Below, piece by piece: positions 1 through 8,805 of a stretch of DNA of 64,000 bases (position 1 is its first letter; the number at the start of each line of letters is the position of its first letter). The notes under the pieces were generated by a model that did no database searches, was not told the DNA's origin, and worked only from the letters and a program-made list of their open reading frames with translations. A program made the position numbers and the translations under genes. The DNA comes from Moraxellaceae bacterium. Lineage in GTDB: Bacteria; Pseudomonadota; Gammaproteobacteria; Pseudomonadales; Moraxellaceae. The stretch lies in the NCBI GenBank assembly GCA_030680295.1, contig JAUXVU010000018.1:186001-250000 (forward strand), read 5' to 3'.

Positions 1-1
1 T

Positions 2-838
2 GGACAAATGCAGACTTTGTTGAGCCAGTTAGATGATCACTGCCAAAGCTTAAACGGCAATGCTAATAATTCACGTACTGCGCCAAAATGTGTTGCTTTA
101 TTGCCATCAAACTTAATCTTTCGCCCATCAGGCAGCACCACATCACAAATTGTTGGGCTGGCCTATGTGGGCGGAATTACCATGTTAACGCGCTCAATTT
201 CATCAATTGATACCGGTGTGACCAGTCCCTACCTCAGTGGCCATTGGATCGGTTTTGACGCCATGACTTTTGCTCATGAATATGGCCATTTACTTAACCT
301 AGATCATGCCAATTGTGGCTCACCAAGCATGTTAGACCCTCGTTTGTACAGCGATGGACGCTTAGGTGGCGGGGCAGGTTGGGATGCCGTAAAAGATGTC
401 TACTTCTCAAGTCAGCGTCAGCTAAATGGTCAGCCTCAGTTTGCTGATGTGATGTCGTACTGCGGTAAAGAGTGGATGTCTGACCGTGGTTATTTAGCCA
501 GCCTTGGTTATCGCTCGGGCAGTGCTTATGCGTCTGGCCGTCTTGATGCCGCACAGGCACAAGATCAGTGGCTGAAAATTAGTTTGACACCTGATGGTTG
601 GCAAGCTCGTAAAGTAGGTTTTGCACCGGCCACATTGCGTGCCACAGAGCTGACACTTGATGTTGAAAGTGACATGGGCTTGAGCCAAATAGCATTACGT
701 AGTGCGGTGGTTTCAGAGCATGAAGTGACCGATAATTTTGGACCTTTTTACGTCAATATTGGGCAACGTAAACCGCATCAACTGCGAGTTCGGTCTAAGG
801 GCATGGAATTGGCACGACTCCCACTGAATAGAAATTGA
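2..838 (+). CDS. Metzincin-type zinc metalloprotease, 5'-truncated by window edge
   Basis: The frame is open to the first base, so the N-terminal half lies outside the window; the first ATG seen (base 8) is internal. The visible part aligns along its whole length with the C-terminal half of the next gene. It carries a zinc-site helix HEYGHLLNLDH (bases 275 on) of the metzincin pattern HExxHxxGxxH, with Asn where the family normally has Gly. About 60 residues later comes a possible Met-turn in the motif VMSYC. The paralogue is a lipoprotein, so this protein is probably also exported and acts in the envelope or outside the cell. The substrate is unknown. It is part of a tandem duplication. Confidence 0.75.
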   Translation, partial: GQMQTLLSQLDDHCQSLNGNANNSRTAPKCVALLPSNLIFRPSGSTTSQIVGLAYVGGITMLTRSISSIDTGVTSPYLSGHWIGFDAMTFAHEYGHLLNLDHANCGSPSMLDPRLYSDGRLGGGAGWDAVKDVYFSSQRQLNGQPQFADVMSYCGKEWMSDRGYLASLGYRSGSAYASGRLDAAQAQDQWLKISLTPDGWQARKVGFAPATLRATELTLDVESDMGLSQIALRSAVVSEHEVTDNFGPFYVNIGQRKPHQLRVRSKGMELARLPLNRN

Positions 839-854
839 CCTATTGCATCGCGCT

Positions 855-891
855 TCTGGACAAGGCATAAGTTTAAAAAGCCTTGTCCAGA
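855..891. repeat. Perfect 12-bp inverted repeat between the two metalloprotease genes
   Basis: The left arm tctggacaaggc (855-866) is exactly complementary to the right arm gccttgtccaga (880-891), with a 13-base A/T-rich loop. No T-run follows the right arm, so it is not a typical intrinsic terminator. It ends 9 bases before the ATG of the downstream paralogue, where a ribosome-binding site is expected. It could attenuate read-through or mask translation initiation. Confidence 0.7.
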
Positions 892-899
892 GTGCGACC

Positions 900-2534
900 A
901 TGCAACCAATAACAATAATTCGATTTGCACTGATTTCTTTGCTCTTAACTGCCTGTGGTGGAAGCGGGGGTGGTGGAGAAACAGAATCGGTCAATAATTC
1001 AGCTTCTGCCTCCACATCATGCTCGCCACAACAAACAATTACGGGCACCGCTCGCAAAGACGGTTTGCGTATTAGTAATGTGGAATGGTTGCAGACAGTT
1101 GGTCAATCGGCGGCAAGTGCGACCACTCGTTTAGTCGGTGATAAGCCAGCGTTAGTTCGTGTCGATCTATTATCAAACTCTGGAGACTTGGCTCCCACAC
1201 GTCGTGAGCTTTTAGTGTCGGACGGTAGTCGCTGTCGGTCAATTCCTCTGCAAGGCCCGGATCGCGTGCCAACAAGCACTAATCCTGACAACTTAAACAC
1301 AGCATATATCGCCACAATACCTGCTGACCTTATGCGTCCTAACATGTCGATGACGGTTGTCTTTGACGATAATCAAGGGCGTAGTGCAGCCGAGGCGGCA
1401 CAGACACGCAGCACAATCACGCCACAGGTAAGTGCTCCGATTAACGAGCGGCTCTACATCATTCCCTTACAGCATCGTGAGGAAAGAGGCTATGTCGACT
1501 CACCTGGGCAGTTAGCGAGTTTGTTAGAAGAGATGTTGCCGGTATCTAACGTTAACCTAGAAGTTCGCCCGGTATTTGCTGCACCAAGTTTGCAAACAGC
1601 AGGTGGTGGTGGGTTATTGGGAGGAGTGTTATCGGGTGGCGGCGGAAGCGGTAAAACGCGCTCAGACTTTAACACGATGGTTCGTGTACTAAATGAGGTC
1701 GATGAACTATGCGCAACCTTGCCGGGGCGCTCAAATAATGCGGCTAACTCAGCAAAGTGCTTGGGCGTTTTCCCCGATAACATTGAGTTTACGGGCTCCG
1801 TTCTTACGCCTAATAGTCGAATTGTGGGTGTGGCACAGATAGGCGGCACAGCAATGTTGGCCGAGTCGGTATCAATCATTGATGTGCCAACGGTGCAGTC
1901 GCCCTACGACAGCAACCATTGGTTAGCATTTAGAGCCGTTACCGTAGTGCATGAATATGGTCATTTGTTAAACCTTGATCATGCCGCTTGCGGTGTGTCG
2001 GGCCGTACCGATTCAAGACTTTATAATGATGGTCGTTTAGGTGGTAGGGCAGGCTTTGATAGCCGTCGTGGGTTCTACTTCAATAGTATGCGACCCAATA
2101 ATACTGGCAGACTTCAGTTTGCTGACCTTATGTCGTATTGCTTGAAAGAATGGACATCTGACCGCGGTTATCGCGCCATGCTGGCCTATCGAACAGGTTC
2201 AGTAAACGCTAGCCGTGTTGCTGAGTCGGCAGCATCGCGTTGGTTGAAATTAAGTCCAACATTGCAAGGTTGGCAGGTTAGGGTAGTAGACTTTGCTCCA
2301 GATACTCTAGTGCCTGCGGATGAAACCTTAATGGTTAGGTCACTGTTAGGCATTGAGCAGTTAGCTGTTTATCGTTCAGTGTTATCTGATGCGCCTGATC
2401 AACTTTGGGCGCCGCGTTATGTCGAACTGGGTGAGTGGTCACTGTTAGAAATGAGTTTGAGTGTTGGTGGTGTGCAATTACAGCAGTGGTTGACGGGTAC
2501 TTTGGAGTCACTTTTTACTACTGACAAACCTTGA
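900..2534 (+). CDS. Metzincin-type zinc metalloprotease lipoprotein
   Basis: A 544-residue protein if started at ATG 900. The frame opens earlier at TTG 843, but the lipoprotein signal begins at 900 and ends in a lipobox (LLTAC) followed by a Gly/Ser-rich tether. There is no clear Shine-Dalgarno. The zinc site is H351-E352, H355 and H361 in the pattern HExxHxxNxxH, with Asn replacing the usual metzincin Gly. A probable Met-turn is Met411 in LMSYC, followed by a conserved Trp-Thr-Ser-Asp stretch. A Gly-rich linker lies near residues 235-255. It is a paralogue of the upstream truncated gene. Role inferred: outer-membrane or surface protease; substrate unknown. Confidence 0.8.
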   Translation: MQPITIIRFALISLLLTACGGSGGGGETESVNNSASASTSCSPQQTITGTARKDGLRISNVEWLQTVGQSAASATTRLVGDKPALVRVDLLSNSGDLAPTRRELLVSDGSRCRSIPLQGPDRVPTSTNPDNLNTAYIATIPADLMRPNMSMTVVFDDNQGRSAAEAAQTRSTITPQVSAPINERLYIIPLQHREERGYVDSPGQLASLLEEMLPVSNVNLEVRPVFAAPSLQTAGGGGLLGGVLSGGGGSGKTRSDFNTMVRVLNEVDELCATLPGRSNNAANSAKCLGVFPDNIEFTGSVLTPNSRIVGVAQIGGTAMLAESVSIIDVPTVQSPYDSNHWLAFRAVTVVHEYGHLLNLDHAACGVSGRTDSRLYNDGRLGGRAGFDSRRGFYFNSMRPNNTGRLQFADLMSYCLKEWTSDRGYRAMLAYRTGSVNASRVAESAASRWLKLSPTLQGWQVRVVDFAPDTLVPADETLMVRSLLGIEQLAVYRSVLSDAPDQLWAPRYVELGEWSLLEMSLSVGGVQLQQWLTGTLESLFTTDKP

Positions 2535-2583
2535 ACACCGAGGTAGCCTAGAGGTCGAATAATAATTAAATCAAGGGCTCTCT

Positions 2584-3957
2584 ATGAAACCGCTTTCTCC
2601 TGCAGACCAACTCTTTCTTTGGTTGGAAAAACGTCAGCAGCCCATGCATGTGGCGGGGCTTCAGTTATTCAAATTCCCGGAAGATGCCGGGCCTCGTTAT
2701 ATTCGTGACTTAGTTGAGCATTTGCGAAGTTTTAAAGAGCCTGAATCCCCCTTTAATCAGCGCCTAGTTTCGCGCTTTGGTCAGTATTTCTGGGAAAAAG
2801 ACGAACAGTTCGATCTTGAACACCACTTTCGTCATCGTGCATTGCCTAAACCAGGTCGTATTCGTGAGTTGCTGGCGTATGTTTCGGCTGCACACAGTAA
2901 TCTGATGGATAGGCAGCGCCCAATGTGGGAAGTGCACCTTATTGAAGGTGTGCAAGGTCGTCGCTTTGCCTTGTACTCGAAAGTGCACCACTGCATGTTT
3001 GATGGCATTGCTGCTATGCGTATGAGCAGCCGTGCTTTATCCACGGATGTAAATACACGTGATGTACCACCGATTTGGGCTATGCCTCGTGTACGCCGAG
3101 CACCGGCAGGTTTGCCTAGTCCGGTTGATATGGCATCGGGGCTGGCACGCTTTACCGGTAGTTTGGGTAAGCAAGTAGCGACCATGCCGAGAGTGATGGC
3201 GGAAATTGCGAAGGTGTCGCGTAAGTCACAGCGCGACCCCAATTTTGTGTCATTTTTCCAAGCACCACCCAGCATTTTGAATGGCCCGATTACAGGGTCG
3301 CGGCGTTTTGCGGCGCAAAGTTATCCAATGGAACGCTTTCAGCGCATCGCTAAAGCATTTAACGCAACACTTAATGATGTAGTGCTAGCGATTTGTGGCA
3401 GTGCGTTACGGAATTATTTGATCAGTCAGCAAGCCTTACCGGATGCGCCATTGATTTCCATGGTGCCGGTGTCGTTGCGTCGTGATGACAGTTCGGAAGG
3501 CAATCAAATTGCCATGATTCTGGCTAACTTAGGCACGCATATTGCCGATCCAGCACACCGGATTGAGGTAGTACGAGCGTCAGTTAAAGAGGCAAAAGAA
3601 CGTTATAAAGCGATGAGCCCAGCAGAGATTTTGAATTATACCGCGTTGATGATGGCGCCAGCCGGTATCAATTTGATGACCGGCTTGGCGTCAGGACTAC
3701 GTGCTTTTAATGTGATCATTTCCAATGTACCGGGGCCGAAAGAGCCCCTGTACTGGAATGGTGCGCGCCTGATGGGTCAATATCCGGTATCCATACCGAT
3801 TGATCAGGTCGCGCTCAATATCACTTTGACCAGCTACGTGGACCAGCTGGAGTTCGGTCTGACCGCCTGCCGTCGAACCCTTCCTTCGATGCAGCGCCTT
3901 CTCGATTACTTGGAGTATGGCCTGGACGAGCTGGAGATTGCTTGCGGTCAGCGCTAA
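2584..3957 (+). CDS. Wax ester synthase / diacylglycerol acyltransferase (WS/DGAT)
   Basis: A 457-residue bifunctional acyltransferase that esterifies acyl-CoA to fatty alcohols or diacylglycerol, making storage wax esters or triacylglycerol. The N-terminus starts with the typical MKPLSPADQLFLWLE. The catalytic HHxxxDG motif is present as HHCMFDG near residue 137, and the conserved SNVPGP lies near residue 381. Length matches the family (about 450-470). The protein usually associates with the cytoplasmic membrane and lipid inclusions. It is convergent with the helicase gene, whose C-terminal codons overlap the last 137 bases on the other strand. It fits with the desaturases and fadBA in the window. 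Confidence 0.93.
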   Translation: MKPLSPADQLFLWLEKRQQPMHVAGLQLFKFPEDAGPRYIRDLVEHLRSFKEPESPFNQRLVSRFGQYFWEKDEQFDLEHHFRHRALPKPGRIRELLAYVSAAHSNLMDRQRPMWEVHLIEGVQGRRFALYSKVHHCMFDGIAAMRMSSRALSTDVNTRDVPPIWAMPRVRRAPAGLPSPVDMASGLARFTGSLGKQVATMPRVMAEIAKVSRKSQRDPNFVSFFQAPPSILNGPITGSRRFAAQSYPMERFQRIAKAFNATLNDVVLAICGSALRNYLISQQALPDAPLISMVPVSLRRDDSSEGNQIAMILANLGTHIADPAHRIEVVRASVKEAKERYKAMSPAEILNYTALMMAPAGINLMTGLASGLRAFNVIISNVPGPKEPLYWNGARLMGQYPVSIPIDQVALNITLTSYVDQLEFGLTACRRTLPSMQRLLDYLEYGLDELEIACGQR

Positions 3958-5551
3958 AGCCGGGGCCACTGCGCTGAGGACGACGGTCTAAGCGCAGTTG
4001 GCGCTCAAATGCACTACGCTCATGCGTTGCTGCACCGACGACATTACCATTTGGTTCGCCATCTGCACCAACACGTGGAGCTGCGGCAACGCGAGGGGCG
4101 TCACGGAAACTGTCACGACGTGGAGCGGCTGCACGAGGCGCATCACGGAAGCTGTCGCGTGGACCAGCAGCACGTGGCGCATCGCCACGATAGCCGTCAC
4201 GAGGAGCAGCAGCACGCGGCGCATCACCACGGTAACCGTCACGACGGCTGTCATCACGACGAGTGTCGCCGCGTGAATCATCACGTGGTGGACGTGAGCT
4301 GCTGTAACCAGAAGCAGTACGTGGGCCATCACGACGTGCACCTTCAGGGCGCGCACCACGATGTCCACCGGGACGACCACTAGGGCCATTGTCACGATAC
4401 TTAGGTGCTGGACGTGGTTCCATGCCGGCAATTGTCAGTTCTGGAATGGATTGGCCAGTGTAGGCAGCTAAACGTTGCAGTTTGCCGCGGTCACGACGGT
4501 TAACCAAGCTCACGGCTGTACCGGTACGACCGGCACGGCCAGTACGACCGATACGGTGAACGTAGTCTTCCAATACCATGGGTAAGTCGAAGTTGAATAC
4601 GTGGCTAATGCCAACAACGTCAATACCGCGAGCGGCAACGTCGGTGGCAACTAAGCAACGAACCAGACCACTTTTCAGGTCACGCAATGTACGGTTACGT
4701 GCAGGCTGTTTCATATCGCCATGTAGTGCCGCAGTTTGCAAACCATAAGTAGCCAATTCAATTGATAATTGTTCGGCATCACGACGAGTCGCTGTAAATA
4801 CAACAGACTGGTTAACTTCTGGGTCAGCCAGCAGCTTTAACAGAATCGCCTTTTTGTGATCCATGTCATCACAGAAGTACAGACCCTGTGTGATGTTTTC
4901 ATGGCGTTCACGTTGTGCACTGATCTGCAGGCGTTCTGGGTTGCGCATAACGCGGGCAGCCAGAGTCGCAATACGATCCTCTAATGTTGCAGAGAACAAG
5001 AGTGTTTGACGTTCAGCTGGTGCTGTTTCAGCAATCAGCTCAACATCATCGATGAAGCCGAGGTCAAGCATACGGTCGGCTTCGTCTAAAATCAGCACTT
5101 CAACACGATCCAAGGTAATTTGGCCACGGTTAATGAGATCGAGCAGACGACCTGGCGTTGCCACCATGACATCAATAGGGCGAGCCAAATTGCGTTGTTG
5201 AACTTGGTAGTTCATGCCACCCAAAATGCTGACGGTGCGTAAACGTAGACGTTTGCCATAAGTAATAGCAGCGGCTTCAACTTGGCGAGCCAATTCACGA
5301 GTTGGTGTTAATACCAATACGCGTGGGCCTTTACCTTTGCCACCGGGTGTCATAGTAAGGCGATGTAGTGCAGGCAACATAAAGGCCGCGGTTTTACCGG
5401 TACCTGTTTGTGCAGACGCCATTAAGTCTTTACCGCTTAAGGCAATTGGAATACCTTGCGATTGGATTGCAGTTGGTTCGGTGTAGCCGGCTTCTGTGAG
5501 GGCGGCCAAAAGCGCATCGTGCAACCCAAGGTCGCTAAATGTAATAGTCAA
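3821..5551 (-). CDS. DEAD-box ATP-dependent RNA helicase, RhlE-like, with repetitive Arg/Gly tail
   Basis: A 576-residue RNA helicase. The core (about residues 1-380) has the Q motif, Walker A AQTGTGKT, the DEAD box (LDEADRM), SAT (LFSATLE) and motif VI HRIGRTGRAG. The remaining roughly 190 residues are a basic low-complexity tail with tandem RDGYRGDAPRAAAP-type units. Such tails usually bind RNA without strong sequence preference. The start is TTG at 5551, supported by GAGG nine bases upstream; no ATG is better placed. The stop lies inside the convergent WS/DGAT gene, giving a 137-base antisense overlap of coding ends. Likely role: RNA remodelling, ribosome assembly or cold adaptation (family inference). 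Confidence 0.93.
   Translation of the reverse strand: MTITFSDLGLHDALLAALTEAGYTEPTAIQSQGIPIALSGKDLMASAQTGTGKTAAFMLPALHRLTMTPGGKGKGPRVLVLTPTRELARQVEAAAITYGKRLRLRTVSILGGMNYQVQQRNLARPIDVMVATPGRLLDLINRGQITLDRVEVLILDEADRMLDLGFIDDVELIAETAPAERQTLLFSATLEDRIATLAARVMRNPERLQISAQRERHENITQGLYFCDDMDHKKAILLKLLADPEVNQSVVFTATRRDAEQLSIELATYGLQTAALHGDMKQPARNRTLRDLKSGLVRCLVATDVAARGIDVVGISHVFNFDLPMVLEDYVHRIGRTGRAGRTGTAVSLVNRRDRGKLQRLAAYTGQSIPELTIAGMEPRPAPKYRDNGPSGRPGGHRGARPEGARRDGPRTASGYSSSRPPRDDSRGDTRRDDSRRDGYRGDAPRAAAPRDGYRGDAPRAAGPRDSFRDAPRAAAPRRDSFRDAPRVAAAPRVGADGEPNGNVVGAATHERSAFERQLRLDRRPQRSGPGFSADRKQSPARPGHTPSNREGAASKEGFDGRRSDRTPAGPRSWSK
4085..4245 (-). repeat. Coding tandem repeat in helicase tail
   Basis: About four imperfect units of 33-45 bases encode variants of RDGYRGDAPRAAAP and RDSFRDAPRAAAP in the helicase C-terminal tail. 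They lie in frame with the gene, so they are a coding repeat, prone to unit gain and loss. Confidence 0.7.
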
Positions 5552-5910
5552 AATATATATCCTCGCGGACTAACCGCGGTGAGTAGGCAAATAGCAGCTA
5601 ACCGACGACACGGAGGCGGCGGTGGCTGACGTTTAGATCGTCGCCAACCAGACCAAGTGGACTGCACCGAGAGAGAAACGCGAGGGCAGTTCGACAATAA
5701 AAGGCGGGCACGACATGACTGCATTAGCAGCGGGGCGCATAGTAAGCACTGTTGTCATAAAAAGCCAGCACTATTTACTTAACCGACCAGTGACCATTGA
5801 GCTTGGCGATGGTTATTTGTACTATGGTGCATATTTTGAGTATTGGAAATTTGTCGAGTTTGCGGCAAAGTGCCAAAACAATAATTAAAAATAACCTGAG
5901 GGCGACATAA
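5552..5910. promoter_or_regulatory. Divergent intergenic region of 359 bases
   Basis: It lies between the helicase (leftward) and the SDR gene (rightward). On the minus strand, GAGG sits nine bases before the TTG start of the helicase. On the plus strand, GAGGG precedes ATG 5911. I see no convincing open frame, RNA gene or terminator. The helicase probably has a leader of 100-200 bases, as is common for DEAD-box helicase genes; this is inference. Confidence 0.4.
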
Positions 5911-6681
5911 ATGAGCACAGCATTAATTACCGGAGCATCAAACGGCATTGGTCTAGAGCTAGCAAAGCGATTAGCGGCTGATGGACATGATTTAATCTTG
6001 GTTGCCCGAAGCGTCGATAAGCTCCAAGCGTTGGCGGATGAGCTGCATGACAAGCATGGTGTGAATGCAGATGTCATTGGCCAAGACTTAGGCTTTGATG
6101 GTGGTGCCATTGAATTAGTGCAAAAACTGGGCGATCGCCGTGTCGACATGCTGATAAATAATGCCGGCTTTGGCGAGTTCGGTAAGTTCGTTGATGCGGA
6201 CTGGAAGCGTCTAAACCAAATGATCCAGCTCAATATTACCGCGGTAACTTCTTTAGCCCATGCTTTTGCGCCACGAATGGCGGCACAAGGCGGCGGCCAA
6301 ATTCTAAACGTTGCTTCGATTGCAGCATTTATGCCGGGCCCAGGCGCTGCGGTGTACTACGCCTCAAAGGCTTATGTGCTTAGCTTTTCTGAAGCATTAA
6401 ATTACGAATTACGTAAACAAAACGTGACCATTACGACGTTATGTCCAGGACCTACTGATACCGGCTTTGCCGATGCGGCAGGCGCGGGTGATACCTTGGC
6501 ATTCAAATGGCCACTACTGTCATCGTTAGACAGCTTGGTCGATTATGCTTATGCCTCGCTGAAAGCGCGTCGTGGAGTGTCTGTTCACCGTTGGTTAATT
6601 CGTTTAATGGCATTTGGTGTGCGTTTATTACCACGTCGCTTGGTGACAATGATTTCCGGTATTAGTAATGGTGGCCACTAA
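5911..6681 (+). CDS. Short-chain dehydrogenase/reductase (SDR)
   Basis: A 256-residue classical SDR oxidoreductase using NAD(P)H. It shows the nucleotide-binding motif TGASNGIG at the N-terminus, the structural NNAG (LINNAGFG), and the catalytic YxxxK as YYASK near residue 149. The start ATG has GAGGG about seven bases upstream. It resembles the DltE/YqjQ-type SDRs, but the substrate cannot be read from sequence. It is the first gene of a rightward operon SDR-DoxX-SDR-TetR; the next gene starts 20 bases after the stop. Confidence 0.9.
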   Translation: MSTALITGASNGIGLELAKRLAADGHDLILVARSVDKLQALADELHDKHGVNADVIGQDLGFDGGAIELVQKLGDRRVDMLINNAGFGEFGKFVDADWKRLNQMIQLNITAVTSLAHAFAPRMAAQGGGQILNVASIAAFMPGPGAAVYYASKAYVLSFSEALNYELRKQNVTITTLCPGPTDTGFADAAGAGDTLAFKWPLLSSLDSLVDYAYASLKARRGVSVHRWLIRLMAFGVRLLPRRLVTMISGISNGGH

Positions 6682-6701
6682 AAAATACAGAGGATTTATT
6701 G

Positions 6702-7124
6702 ATGAATATATTGCGTGATATTGAGTCAGGTGTGGCTCAAATTGTGGCTAAACCTGCATTAGATGGCCTGTTATCTTTAGCAGCGCGAGTGATGTTGTCG
6801 TTTATTTTTATCATGGCGGGTTACAGTAAAATTGGTGGTTATGAAGGTACACAAGGCTATATGGAGGCCATGGGTGTGCCTGGCGCAATGTTGCCGTTAG
6901 TTATTTTATTAGAATTAGGTGGTGGTCTTGCCTTGTTGATTGGTCTGCAAACACGCTTGATGGCTGCTGCGTTAGCCGGTTTTTGTGTGATTTCAGGGGT
7001 TTTGTTCCATGGCGGTGAAGATCAAATGCAGCAAATATTGCTGATGAAAAATATCGCTATTGCCGGTGGTTTGTTAGCACTGGTCAGAACTGGAGCAGGC
7101 CGATTTGGAGTTGATAAAGTCTAA
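6702..7124 (+). CDS. DoxX family membrane protein
   Basis: A 140-residue integral membrane protein with four hydrophobic segments and the DoxX hallmarks: ARVMLSFIFIMAGYSKI in the first helix and LLELGGGLALLIG in the second or third. DoxX-like proteins are small quinone- or redox-associated membrane proteins of uncertain function. ATG 6702 is chosen over TTG 6699 because AGAGGA lies seven bases upstream. The end overlaps the next SDR gene by about 20 bases, suggesting translational coupling. Confidence 0.9.
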   Translation: MNILRDIESGVAQIVAKPALDGLLSLAARVMLSFIFIMAGYSKIGGYEGTQGYMEAMGVPGAMLPLVILLELGGGLALLIGLQTRLMAAALAGFCVISGVLFHGGEDQMQQILLMKNIAIAGGLLALVRTGAGRFGVDKV

Positions 7125-7872
7125 TACATCACGTGTTGCCTTAGTTGCTGGCGCCTCCCGAGGAATTGGGTTGGCGCTGGTTAACGAGCTGTTAATGCAG
7201 GGTGATTGGCATGTGCTGGCTGCTTGCCGTCAGCCTGATCAAGCGCAGTCACTGATCAATTTACGTAAAGAGTATGTGGATCAACTAACACTGTTAAGTC
7301 TTGATGCCACCGACGAGCAATCACTGGCCAATTTTAAGCAGCAATGCTTGCAGCACTGTCAGCATATTGATTTGGTATTTAACACCATCGGCTTATTACA
7401 TGGGCCAGACTTAAAGCCGGAAAAGTCTTTAAGGCAGATGCGTTTGGCTAACTTACATAGCATTTTTGCGGCTAATGCTTTTGCCCCCATCTTATTGGCT
7501 CAGTCTGTATCAGCTTTACTGGCGAAATCATCACAGAGTTGGTTCGTGTCTTTGTCAGCACGGGTGGGATCCATTTCGGATAATCAATTAGGTGGCTGGT
7601 ATAGCTACCGAGCAGCAAAAGCTGCGCAAAACCAGTTACTCAAGACGTTGTCGATTGAATGGGCTAGAACACAGCCCAACACCTGTGTGCTGGTGATGCA
7701 CCCGGGTACAACAGACACCGACTTATCTAAGCCATTTCAACGCAATGTTCCGGAATCTAAGCTGTTCAGCGCCAAATTTGTCGCTACGTCGCTTTTAGCA
7801 TTAACGCTGAGTAAAAACTCGCTAGACTCTGGCCAGTTCCTAGCATGGAACGGAGAACTCATTAGCTGGTAA
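7105..7872 (+). CDS. SDR family oxidoreductase, CsgA/C-factor-like
   Basis: A 255-residue SDR with a shortened nucleotide motif AGASRGIG, a catalytic Ser in SLSARVGS, and YxxxK as YRAAK. The LFNTIG stretch in place of NNAG is like the C-factor (CsgA) branch of SDRs. There is no in-frame ATG near the N-terminus. The start must be TTG 7105 (AGCAGG five bases upstream) or TTG 7111. Both lie inside the end of the DoxX gene, so translation is probably coupled. Substrate unknown. Confidence 0.85.
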   Translation: MELIKSNTSRVALVAGASRGIGLALVNELLMQGDWHVLAACRQPDQAQSLINLRKEYVDQLTLLSLDATDEQSLANFKQQCLQHCQHIDLVFNTIGLLHGPDLKPEKSLRQMRLANLHSIFAANAFAPILLAQSVSALLAKSSQSWFVSLSARVGSISDNQLGGWYSYRAAKAAQNQLLKTLSIEWARTQPNTCVLVMHPGTTDTDLSKPFQRNVPESKLFSAKFVATSLLALTLSKNSLDSGQFLAWNGELISW

Positions 7873-7885
7873 ATAGGTGCAACTT

Positions 7886-8506
7886 ATGACAGGGCGTCAG
7901 CGCAAGCCAATGCAGCAGCGCACTCAGGAGCGAGTTGAAAAAGCCCTGCAAGCAGCACAGCAATTGCTGTTAAGTCATGGTCCAGAAGAAGTATCGATTC
8001 CAGATGTGGCTGAGTTATCTGGTGTGCCAAGAGCCAGCCTGTATCAATTTTTCCCTAGTAAATATCATTTATTTGCGGCTATTGCTGAACACAGCATGCA
8101 GGATTGTATTGGTGCCCTTCGGGTGGGTAGTCAGGCCATGGCAGGTATGTGCTGGCAGGAAGCGACACCGATTACGGTCCAGGCTGCGCAAGAGTTTTTT
8201 AATGCCAACCCTGTGGCCAGCATTTTGGTATTAGGCTGGCCCATGAGCCGGGAAACTTATCTTTCGCAAGAAACTAATGTTGTTAACTTGGCTGATTCGT
8301 TGCGTGAGGTGTTTGATACATTTCAGCCGTCCGTTCAAATTCCAATAGACCCAGACGCAGCGGTGATTGGTACTGAAATCGTTTTTGCTTTATTTAAGCA
8401 TTCCTATTTTATGTCAGGCCGTGTCACGAATGCCATTTGCCAACAAGCTACAATTGCACTTAACGGTTATCTTCAGGCGGTTTTAGTGCCTGCTGCCACT
8501 GAGTAA
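7886..8506 (+). CDS. TetR family transcriptional regulator
   Basis: A 206-residue regulator. The N-terminal helix-turn-helix reads VSIPDVAELSGVPRASLYQFFPSKYHLF, a textbook TetR DNA-binding domain; the rest is a variable helical ligand domain. ATG 7886 has TAGGTG six bases upstream and is preferred over GTG 7877. It begins 13 bases after the second SDR and is the last gene of the operon, so it probably autoregulates the SDR-DoxX-SDR genes (inference). Its 3' end overlaps the convergent GIY-YIG gene by 47 bases. Confidence 0.92.
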   Translation: MTGRQRKPMQQRTQERVEKALQAAQQLLLSHGPEEVSIPDVAELSGVPRASLYQFFPSKYHLFAAIAEHSMQDCIGALRVGSQAMAGMCWQEATPITVQAAQEFFNANPVASILVLGWPMSRETYLSQETNVVNLADSLREVFDTFQPSVQIPIDPDAAVIGTEIVFALFKHSYFMSGRVTNAICQQATIALNGYLQAVLVPAATE

Positions 8507-8750
8507 CCAACGCTAACTTCTCGCTGACACACAACTGCTTAATCTTATATTCCAATTTGCTGGCACTGCTTCTGTCTGGACAAGCGCTATAGCTGAGTAA
8601 TGCCAGTGGGGTATTGCTGCGGGTAAATTTAGCGCCTTTACCGCGCTGGTGTTGTTCAAATCGTTTTTGTGGGTTGGTACTGATGCCTGTATATAAGCGA
8701 TTGTTTTCGCACTGCAAAATGTAGACATACCACATGGTACTGGTAGTCAT
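8460..8750 (-). CDS. GIY-YIG nuclease-like protein (YhbQ/UPF0213 type)
   Basis: A 96-residue single-domain GIY-YIG protein with VYILQC then LYTGIS (the GIY and YIG strands), the Arg of KRFEQH and the Glu of KLEYKIK. These are the usual catalytic positions. Small stand-alone members like E. coli YhbQ have reported or proposed nuclease activity with an unclear cellular role. The start is either ATG 8750 or ATG 8735 (MWYVYI); neither has a clear Shine-Dalgarno. The 3' end overlaps the TetR gene. Confidence 0.9.
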   Translation of the reverse strand: MTTSTMWYVYILQCENNRLYTGISTNPQKRFEQHQRGKGAKFTRSNTPLALLSYSACPDRSSASKLEYKIKQLCVSEKLALVTQWQQALKPPEDNR

Positions 8751-8805
8751 GTCAGGTTCTGGGTAGCATCAGCGGGCACATCATTCATCTTTAAGGAATT
8801 TATTA

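Noticed and set aside
843-899. TTG 843 as the start of the second metalloprotease
   Set aside because: It would put 19 residues before the lipoprotein signal and translate through the hairpin.
3988-4431. His- and Val-rich frames in the helicase tail region
   Set aside because: Out-of-frame readings of the coding repeats for RDGYRGDAPR; no independent support.
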